Shown: one piece after another, positions 24,665-32,564 of the stretch | Numbering within the stretch: the stretch's first letter is position 1 | How the letters are laid out: each line of letters starts with the position of its first letter | Origin: Lacticaseibacillus parakribbianus | Lineage (GTDB): Bacteria; Bacillota; Bacilli; Lactobacillales; Lactobacillaceae | Reading direction: 5' to 3' | Length of the DNA stretch: 64,000 bases | Assembly (NCBI RefSeq): GCF_025490915.1 | Contig: NZ_JANQBA010000011.1 | Coordinates: forward strand, 1 to 64,000 | Notes under the pieces: model-generated | What the model saw: only the letters and a program-made list of their open reading frames with translations | Database searches by the model: none | Told to the model about the DNA's origin: nothing | Translations under genes and position numbers: made by a program

Positions 24665-24888
24665 GTTCCATCATCAATAACGCCACCGTGGCCGGTGGCT
24701 CTAGTAATCTAAGTGCCTGATATGACCTAATTCAAAGCGTGCCGGGCGCCGAGAACATCTCATAATGCCGATGTGTCAGTGTGTGATCTCAAAGTTAAAG
24801 CTACTCCTTTTTGGCACAATGGCGGCGGTCGCGAGGCGGTCGCCACCGCGCGTCACATGAGACAATGGGCTCTGATCTGGCGACATGT

Positions 24889-24916
24889 TTGTTACATATT
24901 GTAAGTGTAGTATAAT
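24889..24916 (+). promoter_or_regulatory. Promoter with embedded operator of the C5 methyltransferase gene
   Basis: TTGTTA (24889-24894), 16-nt spacer, TATAAT (24911-24916). A perfect palindrome TTACA-TAT-TGTAA (24892-24904) spans the -35 box and spacer, suggesting a repressor site, possibly for autoregulation. The stretch from 24665 to 24888 contains nothing else I can identify. Confidence 0.7.
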
Positions 24917-24967
24917 GAGACGTATTCAGCTCGGCAACGGGCGTTGTTCAGAAGGGGAGCGTGGCGG

Positions 24968-26140
24968 ATGAAGGCCGTGAGCATTTTTTCAGGCGCAGGG
25001 GGGTTAGACCTGGGCTTCCAGCAAGCCGGCGTCGAGATTATGGCGGCGTATGACAACATGGCGCCGATGGTCCAGACGTACCGCCAAAACGTCGGGGTGG
25101 CCCACCAGGTGGATCTGGCCAGCTGCGATTTCAACCGCATGCGCGACGAGCTGGCGCTGGCCGGGGACCTCGACCTCGTGATCGGCGGCCCGCCTTGTCA
25201 GGGCTTCACCTCCGCCGGCGCGAAGTTTTGGGCCGATCCGCGCAACGCGCTGATCCGCAACTACGCCGAGGCGCTGCGGATCCTTCATCCCCGCTGGTTC
25301 GTGATGGAGAACGTCGAGGGGCTCTTGACGGCCGCCAAGGGGCGCTACCTGGAAGAGACCCTCAAGGCGATGATCGCGCTGGGCTATTCGCTGGCGGTCA
25401 AGAAGGTGTACATGCAGGAGTACGGCATTCCCCAACGGCGCAAGCGCGTCATCATCGTGGGCAACCGCGAGGGCAAGCGCTATGCGTTTCCCCAGCCCAT
25501 CGAACCGGCCTCCGGGGCGATTTACCGCAACGGCGCCAGCACCTTGCGCGACGCCATCGGCGACTTGGAAAACGTGGTGGATGCCGCGATCGATCAGGTG
25601 CCGGTTGCCCCAACCGCCCTGCAGGCGGCGCGAATCCGGGCGCTTTTGCCGGGTCAGTCGATGAAGGACCTGCCGCTCACGCTGCAGCATGACTCCTTCA
25701 GCCGCCGGGCTCACCGGCGGGTGCAAGACGGCACCGCCAGCGCCAGGCGCGGCGGCGCCCCGAGCGGCCTCAAGCGGCTGCAATACGACGAGCCGGCCTT
25801 GACCATCACCAGCGCGGCCAGCCGCGAGTTCGTGCATCCGGTCTTGGACCGGACGCTGACGCTGCGCGAATGCGCCAGGATTCAGACGTTCCCCGACAGT
25901 TTTCGGTTCTGCGGGACCAAGAGCCAGCGGCTTTTGCAGATCGGCAACGCGGTGCCGCCGCGCTTCGCCGCGCTTTTGGCCGCCTCGATTCTGCAGGCGG
26001 ATCAGACTGCGGCCGCGGTTGTTCCCCAGGGGCTGGTGGCGGCGCAGCTGACCAAGTCGACCGGGGTCAGCCCCGCCCTGCAACGGACGCTGGCGCTGCT
26101 TCAGCCGCTGACGGTTCAGCAGCTGAACCTGGATATCTGA
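24968..26140 (+). CDS. Type II DNA (cytosine-5) methyltransferase
   Basis: 390 residues from ATG 24968; upstream in-frame codons precede the GGGGAG site. Conserved motifs in order: I SIFSGAGGLDLGFQQAG, IV GGPPCQGF with the catalytic Cys, VI MENVEG, VIII QRRKRVIIVG, a target-recognition region at about 240-290, IX REFVHPVLDRTLTLRECARIQTFP, X QIGNAVPP. It transfers methyl from SAM to C5 of cytosine at a specific sequence, protecting the host from the endonuclease encoded 12 bp downstream. GC content matches the flanking chromosome, unlike the island at 47-60 kb. Confidence 0.95.
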   Translation: MKAVSIFSGAGGLDLGFQQAGVEIMAAYDNMAPMVQTYRQNVGVAHQVDLASCDFNRMRDELALAGDLDLVIGGPPCQGFTSAGAKFWADPRNALIRNYAEALRILHPRWFVMENVEGLLTAAKGRYLEETLKAMIALGYSLAVKKVYMQEYGIPQRRKRVIIVGNREGKRYAFPQPIEPASGAIYRNGASTLRDAIGDLENVVDAAIDQVPVAPTALQAARIRALLPGQSMKDLPLTLQHDSFSRRAHRRVQDGTASARRGGAPSGLKRLQYDEPALTITSAASREFVHPVLDRTLTLRECARIQTFPDSFRFCGTKSQRLLQIGNAVPPRFAALLAASILQADQTAAAVVPQGLVAAQLTKSTGVSPALQRTLALLQPLTVQQLNLDI

Positions 26141-26152
26141 AAGGAGACCACG

Positions 26153-27196
26153 ATGCTTCGAGGCTCAAAGCTCAAATTCTACCGCCAGTTCGCGTCACAC
26201 GGCACCGGCGACACGCTGGTGTTGATTGAACCCAAGGAAGTGGTGCTTCTGGCGACCATCACCCGGCTCGACCTACACGCCGGGCGGCGCGAGTCCTGGA
26301 TGGACGACGCCACCTTCGCCTTGGCCCAGCGCGGCCTGTACGCAATCGACGCGGCCCAGCTGGCGGCGCTACCGCCGGTGACCGACGAGCAGGCCTATGA
26401 GGTGTTGCACCTGGCGGCGGTTGACGACAACGACCAGCCGGAGTATCTCTACATGAGTACCCTGGCGATGCTCTACCGCCGGCGCGTGAAGTACGCCCGC
26501 ATCCTTCAGACGCAGCCTTTTCCCACCGCCAATCAGATTGCGCCACGCGCGATTTTGGAGTACGGCCTGGCCGATGCCGACCTGCTGTTCGCCTGGATGA
26601 GCTGGCGCAAGCTGGCCTACGACTTGGATAACCGCAGCGCCCAGGAGACGGGCTACAGCTTCGAGCCGATTCTGGTTGGCTGCCTCGGTGGCACGAGCCT
26701 GGGGGCCAAGGTCTCCGTCGTCCACCGGCTGAACGCGCAAGGCGAGCCGACGCCAGAGGGCCGCCAGGTGGACTGCTACGTCGAGGCCACCCAAACCGTC
26801 TACGAGCTCAAGATGCGCATGACCATCGCCGCCTCGGGGCAGGGGCGCTTCAGCGAGGAGCTATCCTTTCCCAAGGAGGCGGCCGCGGCGGGGCTGACGC
26901 CGGTGTTGATCGTGTTGGACCCGACGCCGTCGCCGCGGCTGACGGAGCTGCGCCAGGCCTATCTGGACGCCGGCGGCCGCTGCGCGGTCGGGGAGGCGGC
27001 GTGGCAGTTGCTGGCGGCCAACGCTGAGGCGGGGATGAACACGTTCATCGAGACGTACATTCACCCGGTGTTTGCGGCCGCCGCGGCCGGCATCGCGCCA
27101 CAGCCGACGGCCATCACCCTGCGCAACCAAGGCGGCACCCTCGAAATCAGCGATGACACTGGGCGGCGGTACACCATTTCCAGAAAGCCGCAGTGA
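26153..27196 (+). CDS. Probable type II restriction endonuclease partner
   Basis: 347 residues, 12 bp after the methyltransferase with GGAGA upstream of the ATG. A PD-(D/E)XK-like core is visible at about 202-222: GRQVDCYVEATQTVYELKMR, with D and E-L-K spaced as in this nuclease fold. C-terminal strands and LIVLDPTPSPRL fit a compact endonuclease. I cannot name the recognition site; ApaLI-like enzymes are one group to compare. Position next to a lone C5 methyltransferase is the main argument for restriction function. Confidence 0.75.
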   Translation: MLRGSKLKFYRQFASHGTGDTLVLIEPKEVVLLATITRLDLHAGRRESWMDDATFALAQRGLYAIDAAQLAALPPVTDEQAYEVLHLAAVDDNDQPEYLYMSTLAMLYRRRVKYARILQTQPFPTANQIAPRAILEYGLADADLLFAWMSWRKLAYDLDNRSAQETGYSFEPILVGCLGGTSLGAKVSVVHRLNAQGEPTPEGRQVDCYVEATQTVYELKMRMTIAASGQGRFSEELSFPKEAAAAGLTPVLIVLDPTPSPRLTELRQAYLDAGGRCAVGEAAWQLLAANAEAGMNTFIETYIHPVFAAAAAGIAPQPTAITLRNQGGTLEISDDTGRRYTISRKPQ

Positions 27197-27199
27197 GAC

Positions 27200-27240
27200 G
27201 CAAAAAAGTCGTCCGGGACCAACCCAGGCGGCTTTTTTGC
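27200..27240. terminator. Bidirectional terminator after the restriction locus
   Basis: GCAAAAAAGTCG...CGGCTTTTTTGC hairpin with A and T tracts on both sides, between convergent genes. Confidence 0.85.
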
Positions 27241-27244
27241 GCGG

Positions 27245-27958
27245 CTATTGCGCCGCCGTCACCACGTACTGGAAAAAGGCGGTTTCTCGCGCCACCGGGT
27301 CAAGCGCCAGCCGCCGCTCCAGGGCCAACATCTGCGTCTGCCAGGCCGGGGTCGCCTTGATGGCGCTGTTGGCAGACAGGCCGAACACGGTGCGAAGTCC
27401 CCAGGTCATCGCGATGCGCTGTCTCGGGGCCAGCCAGCCGGCCAGCTGTGCGTTGTCGTACAAGTTCATGGCGCCGAACGACTGCGACGCAAGCGGCGCT
27501 TGCTCGTAAGCGGCCAGTGCCTGGGCCGGGTCGTCTTGCAGCACCGCGGCGGCAAAGACGTGGCCCAACCGGTTGTGCCGCACAATCGAGAAGCGGCCGT
27601 TGGGCGTCAGCCGGGCGGTCAGCTGGCGAAGCAAGCCGGCCGGGTCGGCCACGTACTCCAAGACGTTGTGTAGCACGATCCAATCGAAGCGCTGGGCCCC
27701 AAGCGCCGTCGCCCAGTCGCCGGTGGTTTGGGTGAAGCCGGTTGCGGCCAACGCCAGCATCCGGGCGTCGGGCTCGTAGGCGGTGACCTGCGCCTTGGCG
27801 GCCAGGTGCTTGGCGGTGTGGCCGAAGCCGCTGCCAAAATCAAGCACCCGTGCCCCCGGTTCAATCAAGGGATCCAGCTGATTCCACAGCAGGCGGTAAA
27901 ACATCGCGCCCCACGGGGTTTCATACACGTACTGGTGGTACTGTTCGATTGTGGACAT
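27245..27958 (-). CDS. Class I SAM-dependent methyltransferase
   Basis: 237 residues. Motif I VLDFGSGFGHTAKHLA, acidic end of strand 2 VTAYEPDARML, motif post-I FDWIVLHNVLEYVADP and GRFSIVRHNRLGHVF identify the Methyltransf_11 fold. The N-terminus (YHQYVYETPWGAMFYRLLW) is characteristic of small-molecule or tRNA-side methyltransferases common in lactobacilli. Substrate unknown. Downstream of an ATPase gene on the same strand with 19 bp between, so probably co-transcribed. Confidence 0.88.
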   Translation of the reverse strand: MSTIEQYHQYVYETPWGAMFYRLLWNQLDPLIEPGARVLDFGSGFGHTAKHLAAKAQVTAYEPDARMLALAATGFTQTTGDWATALGAQRFDWIVLHNVLEYVADPAGLLRQLTARLTPNGRFSIVRHNRLGHVFAAAVLQDDPAQALAAYEQAPLASQSFGAMNLYDNAQLAGWLAPRQRIAMTWGLRTVFGLSANSAIKATPAWQTQMLALERRLALDPVARETAFFQYVVTAAQ

Positions 27959-27977
27959 TTTGACCTCCGCGTTGTGG

Positions 27978-28844
27978 TTAGTCTTGCTCGAATTCCCGTG
28001 CGTGAGCCTTGAAGAAGTCGGCGAACACCCGCACCTCCGGCAGCTCGGACCACGGCCGCACGACCACCGGTGCGTGGTCGAGGTCGTAGATTTTGGCTCC
28101 CGGCAGCGCCAAGACGAAGGGCGAGTGGGTGGCGATGATGAACTGGCAGCCGAAGAACCGGGCGCTTTGGCCGATCAGCTCGACCAAGGCCTGCTGGTGG
28201 GACGGCGACAGCGAGTTTTCCGGCTCGTCCAGCAAGTAGAGGTGGTTGTCTTGGAGCTTGTGGTCAAAATAGGCCAGCGCCGACTCGCCGTTGGAGCGTT
28301 CGGTGACGTTCTTGTGCAGGTGCTCCCGCACGTACCGCGACTGCGTTTTGCGCCGCGTCTCCAGCGTCTTTTTGAGCTCGTCGTAATCACTCAGGTCGTG
28401 GTACTGGAACGTGCCGAACTTGTGATCCAGGTAATCCGCGAACATCTCGTCGCGCTTGGCGTCGATGCCCTGGTTCAAAGCCCGGGTGTCTAGCATGTAA
28501 TTGAAGATCTCGTCGCTTGAGATGATGGCCGAACCCTCGGGCACGGGGCTGGCCAGCTGGTAGTCGCACCGCGCCAGGTACGACCCGAAAAAGGCCGAGC
28601 GGTTGTACAGGGCGTTGCGAGTCAGCCCCAGTTTTTCCGCCATCACGTTGAGCAGCGTGGACTTGCCAGCGCCGTTGTTGCCGTACAAAATGGTGACGTC
28701 GGCGAAGCGCAGCGTCGGGACGTCTTTATTAGGAAACAGTTGGAACGGGTAGTAGTCCGTGTAGGCGCGGCTTTTGGCCTCCTTGACGAAGAACTCCCAT
28801 TCCTGATCTTCGCTTGCCAGCGTGAAGCTTTCCAGGTACTGCAT
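27978..28844 (-). CDS. AAA/ABC-like ATPase (SMC-type, AAA_21)
   Basis: 288 residues. Walker A is ILYGNNGAGKSTLLNVMAEKLG (about 52-73), the Walker B region YLLDEPENSLSP (about 205) and a D/H-loop FIIATHSPFVL. It belongs to the family of stand-alone ATPases with SMC-like nucleotide-binding heads, often annotated as AAA family ATPase. It lacks a nuclease domain, so an OLD-type role is unlikely. AGGAGG site before the ATG. Function unknown; it may act with the adjacent methyltransferase. Confidence 0.88.
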   Translation of the reverse strand: MQYLESFTLASEDQEWEFFVKEAKSRAYTDYYPFQLFPNKDVPTLRFADVTILYGNNGAGKSTLLNVMAEKLGLTRNALYNRSAFFGSYLARCDYQLASPVPEGSAIISSDEIFNYMLDTRALNQGIDAKRDEMFADYLDHKFGTFQYHDLSDYDELKKTLETRRKTQSRYVREHLHKNVTERSNGESALAYFDHKLQDNHLYLLDEPENSLSPSHQQALVELIGQSARFFGCQFIIATHSPFVLALPGAKIYDLDHAPVVVRPWSELPEVRVFADFFKAHAREFEQD

Positions 28845-29051
28845 GGCGACCTCCTTGCGTGACGTTACTTACATTCTACGCAAGTTGGTTCAAGGCGTCG
28901 AGAGCAGACGTGTCAGCGGCGGGCAATCTGCAGCGGCTAGGGCTTGGAAAATTCCGGGCCGGATCCGAAAATAGGGGGGTGAGGCCCGGGGCCCAGCTTT
29001 TCGGAGACGACCTACCCGTCCCGCTAAGTTCGCTCGGCTTCACCCTGGATA

Positions 29052-29083
29052 CCAAAAAAGCCGCCCTTAGGCGACTTTCTTGG
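29052..29083 (-). terminator. Terminator of the 35-residue peptide gene
   Basis: GTCGCC/GGGCGGC hairpin followed by six U on the minus strand, 6 bp after the stop. The 200 bp between here and the ATPase gene contain GC-rich inverted segments but no gene I can support. Confidence 0.75.
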
Positions 29084-29088
29084 TAAGA

Positions 29089-29196
29089 CTAGTGTTGTGG
29101 CTGAAGACTGTCAGGGGTTTGAACATCATCAATCCTCTGGTCACTAGCAACGACAACCAATCCTAAAACAACAATACCGAACGCAGCCAAAATCAT
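29089..29196 (-). CDS. 35-residue hydrophobic peptide, possible toxin
   Basis: A strong AGGAGG lies 9 nt before the ATG at 29196. The product begins MILAAFGIVVLGLVVVAS and ends with a hydrophilic tail DQRIDDVQTPDSLQPQH. One short membrane helix with an N-terminal AFG resembles the Hol-Tox/TxpA-like peptides of type I toxin-antitoxin systems, although those usually end with basic residues, whereas this tail is acidic. A terminator follows. I see no obvious antisense promoter. Other possibility: an ordinary small membrane protein. Confidence 0.6.
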   Translation of the reverse strand: MILAAFGIVVLGLVVVASDQRIDDVQTPDSLQPQH

Positions 29197-29856
29197 GATT
29201 CGTTTTCCTCCTACTTGTGAGATGTCTTGCGACTTCCTTATTTACAAGTCTATCTTAACCAGCAGGAGGCCCCGCAGCAAGAAGAGGGCGCTAAGCATTG
29301 CCTAAGAAATCGAACAGCTTTTCGCCCCTTATTTGCTGAAAATTTGGCGCGAGTCTAAGCGTTCGATGGGCAGGTTTTCGCAAAGCGGTCATGTTGTTTT
29401 AATCAAGTCAATTGTGAGCAATTGGCCGCCGCTCTCATTATGCGGCCATTATGAGAAGGCTCATTACCCCGCCACACGGCCGCAATCGCTTGGGACTGTA
29501 GGGACAACCTGGCGGACAAGGGCGGCCGGACCGTGATGGCTGATCAATTGTGTCTTTGAATCGAGAACACGAGTCCGACCGGTGCGGTCAATTGCACCGC
29601 TTTCTAAATGAGAGCGACCCCACCGGCGCGACCGGAAAAAATGGCGGTCCAACCGGCCGATTTTAATGTTTGCCACAGAATTCGGTTGAAAACTTTTTTA
29701 GCTTACCGCCGCAATCTTTGCTGTGACAGGGAACGCGCCGCTCACGGTCGCTGAAAACCACCCGCATTCAAAATGAGAGGGAAATGGCAGCGGCCGCCGT
29801 CTCGCCATGCAAATTGCCAGATTGCGCCGCCGCGTTGGTGTCTGCGCAGCCTGAAC
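29197..29856. other. Unexplained 660-bp intergenic region
   Basis: No convincing gene. Several TCATTATG/ATGAGAG-type words recur (near 29435, 29452, 29608, 29773), and the composition is less GC-rich than the neighbours with A and T runs at 29633 and 29694. It could hold regulatory sites or decayed sequence. Confidence 0.4.
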
Positions 29857-30759
29857 TCACCAGACGTCCTGGTAGGGGGCGGGATGGACGCTGACGCCGA
29901 CGCTTGAGCCGGCGACAGCCGTTCGCTTCGCCACCGCGGCCAGGGCCTGGGCGCTGCCGGTGAGCGTCACGCCCTTGAAGCGGACCGTTTTGGCCGTCGC
30001 GGCCATGGCGGTGCGGTAGGGTTGAATGTTGGCGTAGCGCGGATCGAGGCCGCGCCAGTACTGGCGCAGGTAGCCGCGCCAATCCTTGTAGTCAAGCGGC
30101 ACGGTGAGGTCGACGCCCAGTGGGTCGGCGATGTTGGCCAGGCCGTTGGCGTCGGTGCTGGGGTCGTCTAGGATGTAGCCCCAGCGCAGCTTGACGTTGG
30201 CCGGCAGCCACGCCTTGACCGCCGCTAGGGTCTTGGGCGACTTGAAGGTGACCGCAAGCTCCGCGAAGGTGTCGGTCATTCCCGCAAGCTTCAGGCCTTC
30301 GTTGCTGGTCAGCGCCTTGGGGTCGCTGTAGAAGTTGGCGACTTTTTGCATCGTGTTGGTGGTGTAAGACTGCTCCGGCGTCGCGTTGCCGGTGCCGAAG
30401 TTCAGCGCGTGACGCTCGCTAAGCGTGTCGTCGAGCTGGTAAGATAAGGGGGTGAAGCGGCTGGTCAGCGTTCGCCACGGCACGGGGATGCCGGCGACTT
30501 CCTTGTACTCGACGGTCACCACGTTGCCCGAGGCCAGGCCACCGTTTTGAAGCATCTCCGAGCCGACCGTGACGTTGGGCTCGGCGACTTGGTGGTAGAC
30601 CTGCAGCGAATCGAAGGTTCGCTGCATCTGCCAAGCGGCCGCCCGGTTGACGGCGAGGCCGGCCAAAACGCCGATCACGACGACGGCGGCCAGGGCCTGA
30701 CCCAGTGTTTTGAAGAATTGGCGCCGCTTGGCCCGGCGCAGGGCTTGCTCAAGATCCAT
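29857..30759 (-). CDS. Anti-sigma factor-like membrane protein (sigma factor regulator)
   Basis: 300 residues. A short cytoplasmic N-terminus (MDLEQALRRAKRRQFFKTLG) and one transmembrane segment (about 20-42) precede a large extracellular region. N- and C-terminal parts fit the Sigma_reg_N/Sigma_reg_C pattern found next to ECF sigma factors in Firmicutes (for example TYNMQKV-like NTMQKVANFY, and AELAVTFKSPKTLAAVKAWLP). The start overlaps the sigma factor stop by 11 bp, indicating one operon and translational coupling. Expected role: hold the sigma factor until an envelope signal is sensed. Confidence 0.85.
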   Translation of the reverse strand: MDLEQALRRAKRRQFFKTLGQALAAVVVIGVLAGLAVNRAAAWQMQRTFDSLQVYHQVAEPNVTVGSEMLQNGGLASGNVVTVEYKEVAGIPVPWRTLTSRFTPLSYQLDDTLSERHALNFGTGNATPEQSYTTNTMQKVANFYSDPKALTSNEGLKLAGMTDTFAELAVTFKSPKTLAAVKAWLPANVKLRWGYILDDPSTDANGLANIADPLGVDLTVPLDYKDWRGYLRQYWRGLDPRYANIQPYRTAMAATAKTVRFKGVTLTGSAQALAAVAKRTAVAGSSVGVSVHPAPYQDVW

Positions 30760-31213
30760 GGTCTTCCTCCTTCAGGGCCGCGCCGAGGCGCGACCGCGAG
30801 CGTTGCAGGCGCTTTTTGACGGTTTCCGGCGGCAAGGCCAGGGCCGCGGCGATCTCCGCCACCGAAAACCCGTAGTAGTATTTGAGGGCCAACAGCTCGC
30901 GGTCGGCCGGCGCAGCCGCTTCGACCAGCGTGGAAAAATGCTCGGGGGCGCTTGCGGCAGGCTCCGGCACCCTGGCCGTCAGCTGCTCGCGGCGGCGGTG
31001 GCGCAGCGCGTCGAGGTAGGCGTTCAGGGCGACGCGGTAGAACCAGCCGTCGAGGTTTTGCACGTCAAGCGTCGGCAGCAGCACGTAAATCCGCTCGAAT
31101 GCAGTACCAACCGCGTCCTCGGCGTCGGCGTGCGGCACCCCGCGAGCGGCCAACAGCCCGATCACGCGCTTGCCCAGCGCCAGCAGGTGGTCGTCAAACC
31201 CGTTGCGAGCCAT
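30749..31213 (-). CDS. ECF-type RNA polymerase sigma factor
   Basis: 154 residues from ATG 31213, 6 nt after GGAGGG. Region 2 is at about 10-75 (DAEDAVGTAFERIYV, DGWFYRVALNAYLDALRHRRRE), region 4 at about 100-150 with the HTH YYYGFSVAEIAAALALPPETVKKRLQRSRSRL. It is a group IV sigma factor lacking region 3, expected to direct RNA polymerase to envelope- or stress-response promoters and to be restrained by the downstream membrane protein. Autoregulatory promoter not recognised. Confidence 0.9.
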   Translation of the reverse strand: MARNGFDDHLLALGKRVIGLLAARGVPHADAEDAVGTAFERIYVLLPTLDVQNLDGWFYRVALNAYLDALRHRRREQLTARVPEPAASAPEHFSTLVEAAAPADRELLALKYYYGFSVAEIAAALALPPETVKKRLQRSRSRLGAALKEEDHGS

Positions 31214-31369
31214 CCCCATCCCTCCTTTCCCAGTCCTCACCCATAAGACGCGCAACACCGGGCAAAGGGGACAACCCGGCGGCCAAAATTTGATGGCGTC
31301 GTTGCCTTCAGCATGCCACGCCGGGCGGCCGAGGGCAAGCAGCGCGGGGTCGTGCCGCGGCCGGATCCG

Positions 31370-31398
31370 TTGCCAAAACCCCAAAAGTCGGCCATAAT
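31370..31398 (+). promoter_or_regulatory. Promoter of the kinase locus
   Basis: TTGCCA (31370-31375), 17-nt spacer, CATAAT (31393-31398). Confidence 0.55.
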
Positions 31399-31449
31399 GC
31401 GGTTGGCGCGGTGTTCGACGGCGCCTCAGAAATGGCGCAGGGAGTGTGA

Positions 31450-31635
31450 ATGATGAGCGAAGCGCGTGAACATGCGAAACCTGAACGTGAGCCGTCCTTG
31501 GCCCCGCGGCCCGCGGCCAAGGACGTGACGCAGCCCGCAGGCAAAGGCACGAGGCGAGCCTTGAGCGGCGGCGCCAGGCAGACCCCAAAGCAAACCGGGG
31601 ACGCCGGCGCGGCGCAGGCCGCCAGGCGGTCTTAG
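31450..31635 (+). CDS. 61-residue hydrophilic ORF before the kinase, possibly a frameshifted N-terminus
   Basis: The ORF starts at ATG 31450 or 31453 behind AGGGAG and a good promoter, and ends at 31635, 6 bp before the first usable kinase codon in another frame. The product is low-complexity and charged (repeated AAKD, GGARQTPK). Either it is a leader-like small gene coupled to the kinase, or a single frameshift near 31630 has split one gene. No family recognised. Confidence 0.35.
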   Translation: MMSEAREHAKPEREPSLAPRPAAKDVTQPAGKGTRRALSGGARQTPKQTGDAGAAQAARRS

Positions 31636-31640
31636 CCACC

Positions 31641-32285
31641 TTGGCGGCGCGGTTGACGAAGGCGGCCGACGCGAAGGCGGGACCGTTGATTGTCGGCCTC
31701 AGCGGCGCCTACACTTCGGGCAAGACACGGCTGGCCACGGACCTGGCGGCGGTGTTGCGGCAGGCGGGGCGGCGGGTGGTCGTGCTCCACTACGATGACT
31801 TTCACCGGCCGCTTCAGACGCTGAAGTGGGACGAACAAGAGCCAAGCGGCGAGGTCGAGACCTTCTACGCGCGTGCCTTTGACGGCGAGCGGCTGTGCGA
31901 GCTGGTGCTGGCGCCGCTGGCCGAAGCCGGCGCCCTTCACGCCGACTTGCGGGTGCTGGATTGGGCGCAAGGGGCCAACGTGTTGGCGTTGCGGCTGGAC
32001 ATCGCGCCGGACGCCATCGTGCTGCTGGAGGGGATGCTGCTGTTTCGGCCGCCGGTGATCGGGTACCTGGACCTGCGCATTTTTTTGACGGTTGAAGAAG
32101 ACACCATCTTGGCCCGGGGGCGCCTGCGCGACGTCCCGCTGTACGGGCCCGGCATCATGGCGCTGTACGAAAGGCGCTACCTGCCGGTGTATCGCCGCTA
32201 CCTGGCGGCGGATCGACCCGAGCGCGGCGCCATCGTGATCGCCAACGACGACCCGGAGGCACCGGTCATCCAAGGCGAGGGCTGA
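31641..32285 (+). CDS. Uridine-kinase-like P-loop kinase
   Basis: 214 residues from the TTG at 31641, the first possible start in this frame; no ribosome binding site is visible there, so the true start or an upstream frameshift is uncertain. P-loop GLSGAYTSGKTRLA (about 18-31) has the GxxxxGKT form. VVLHYDDFHRPL is the substrate-binding region, followed by EGMLLF and a lid RGRLRDVPLYG. It belongs to the uridine kinase/phosphoribulokinase-like superfamily; members phosphorylate nucleosides or sugars. Exact substrate unknown. Confidence 0.8.
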   Translation: MAARLTKAADAKAGPLIVGLSGAYTSGKTRLATDLAAVLRQAGRRVVVLHYDDFHRPLQTLKWDEQEPSGEVETFYARAFDGERLCELVLAPLAEAGALHADLRVLDWAQGANVLALRLDIAPDAIVLLEGMLLFRPPVIGYLDLRIFLTVEEDTILARGRLRDVPLYGPGIMALYERRYLPVYRRYLAADRPERGAIVIANDDPEAPVIQGEG

Positions 32286-32337
32286 CGACGAGGCCGCCGC
32301 ACCAGCGGCAAGTGACCCGAACCCCATTGACCGCAAC

Positions 32338-32378
32338 CAAAAACAGGCGCGGCTTCCCGATTACGGGAGGTCGCGCCT
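32338..32378 (-). terminator. Terminator of the 37-residue gene
   Basis: Minus strand hairpin CAGGCGCG-acct-CCCG/CGGG-agc-CGCGCCTG followed by five U. The stem with its internal GCTT/GGTC mismatch resembles the hairpin after coaA at 42714-42754. Confidence 0.85.
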
Positions 32379-32397
32379 GCTTGGCGTCGGCGAAGCA

Positions 32398-32511
32398 TTA
32401 CTTGCTTTCCTTCGCGTCGTTCATTGCCTTCATGATGGATGGGTTCTTGGAGTGGCAGTCCTTGATCATGTTCAAGTCTTCCTCGCTCAGCTCAACGGTG
32501 TATTTGGCCAT
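32398..32511 (-). CDS. 37-residue conserved-looking small protein
   Basis: ATG at 32511; the product MAKYTVELSEEDLNMIKDCH continues SKNPSIMKAMNDAKESK. It is acidic and amphipathic, not membrane-spanning, and contains one Cys and a His. A strong terminator follows directly, which supports a real transcription unit. The upstream GGGATAT is a weak ribosome binding site. No function recognised. Confidence 0.65.
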   Translation of the reverse strand: MAKYTVELSEEDLNMIKDCHSKNPSIMKAMNDAKESK

Positions 32512-32564
32512 AATATCCCTCTTTTCTATAGTCACATGATAGCATGCTCACGCGATTTCACAAG

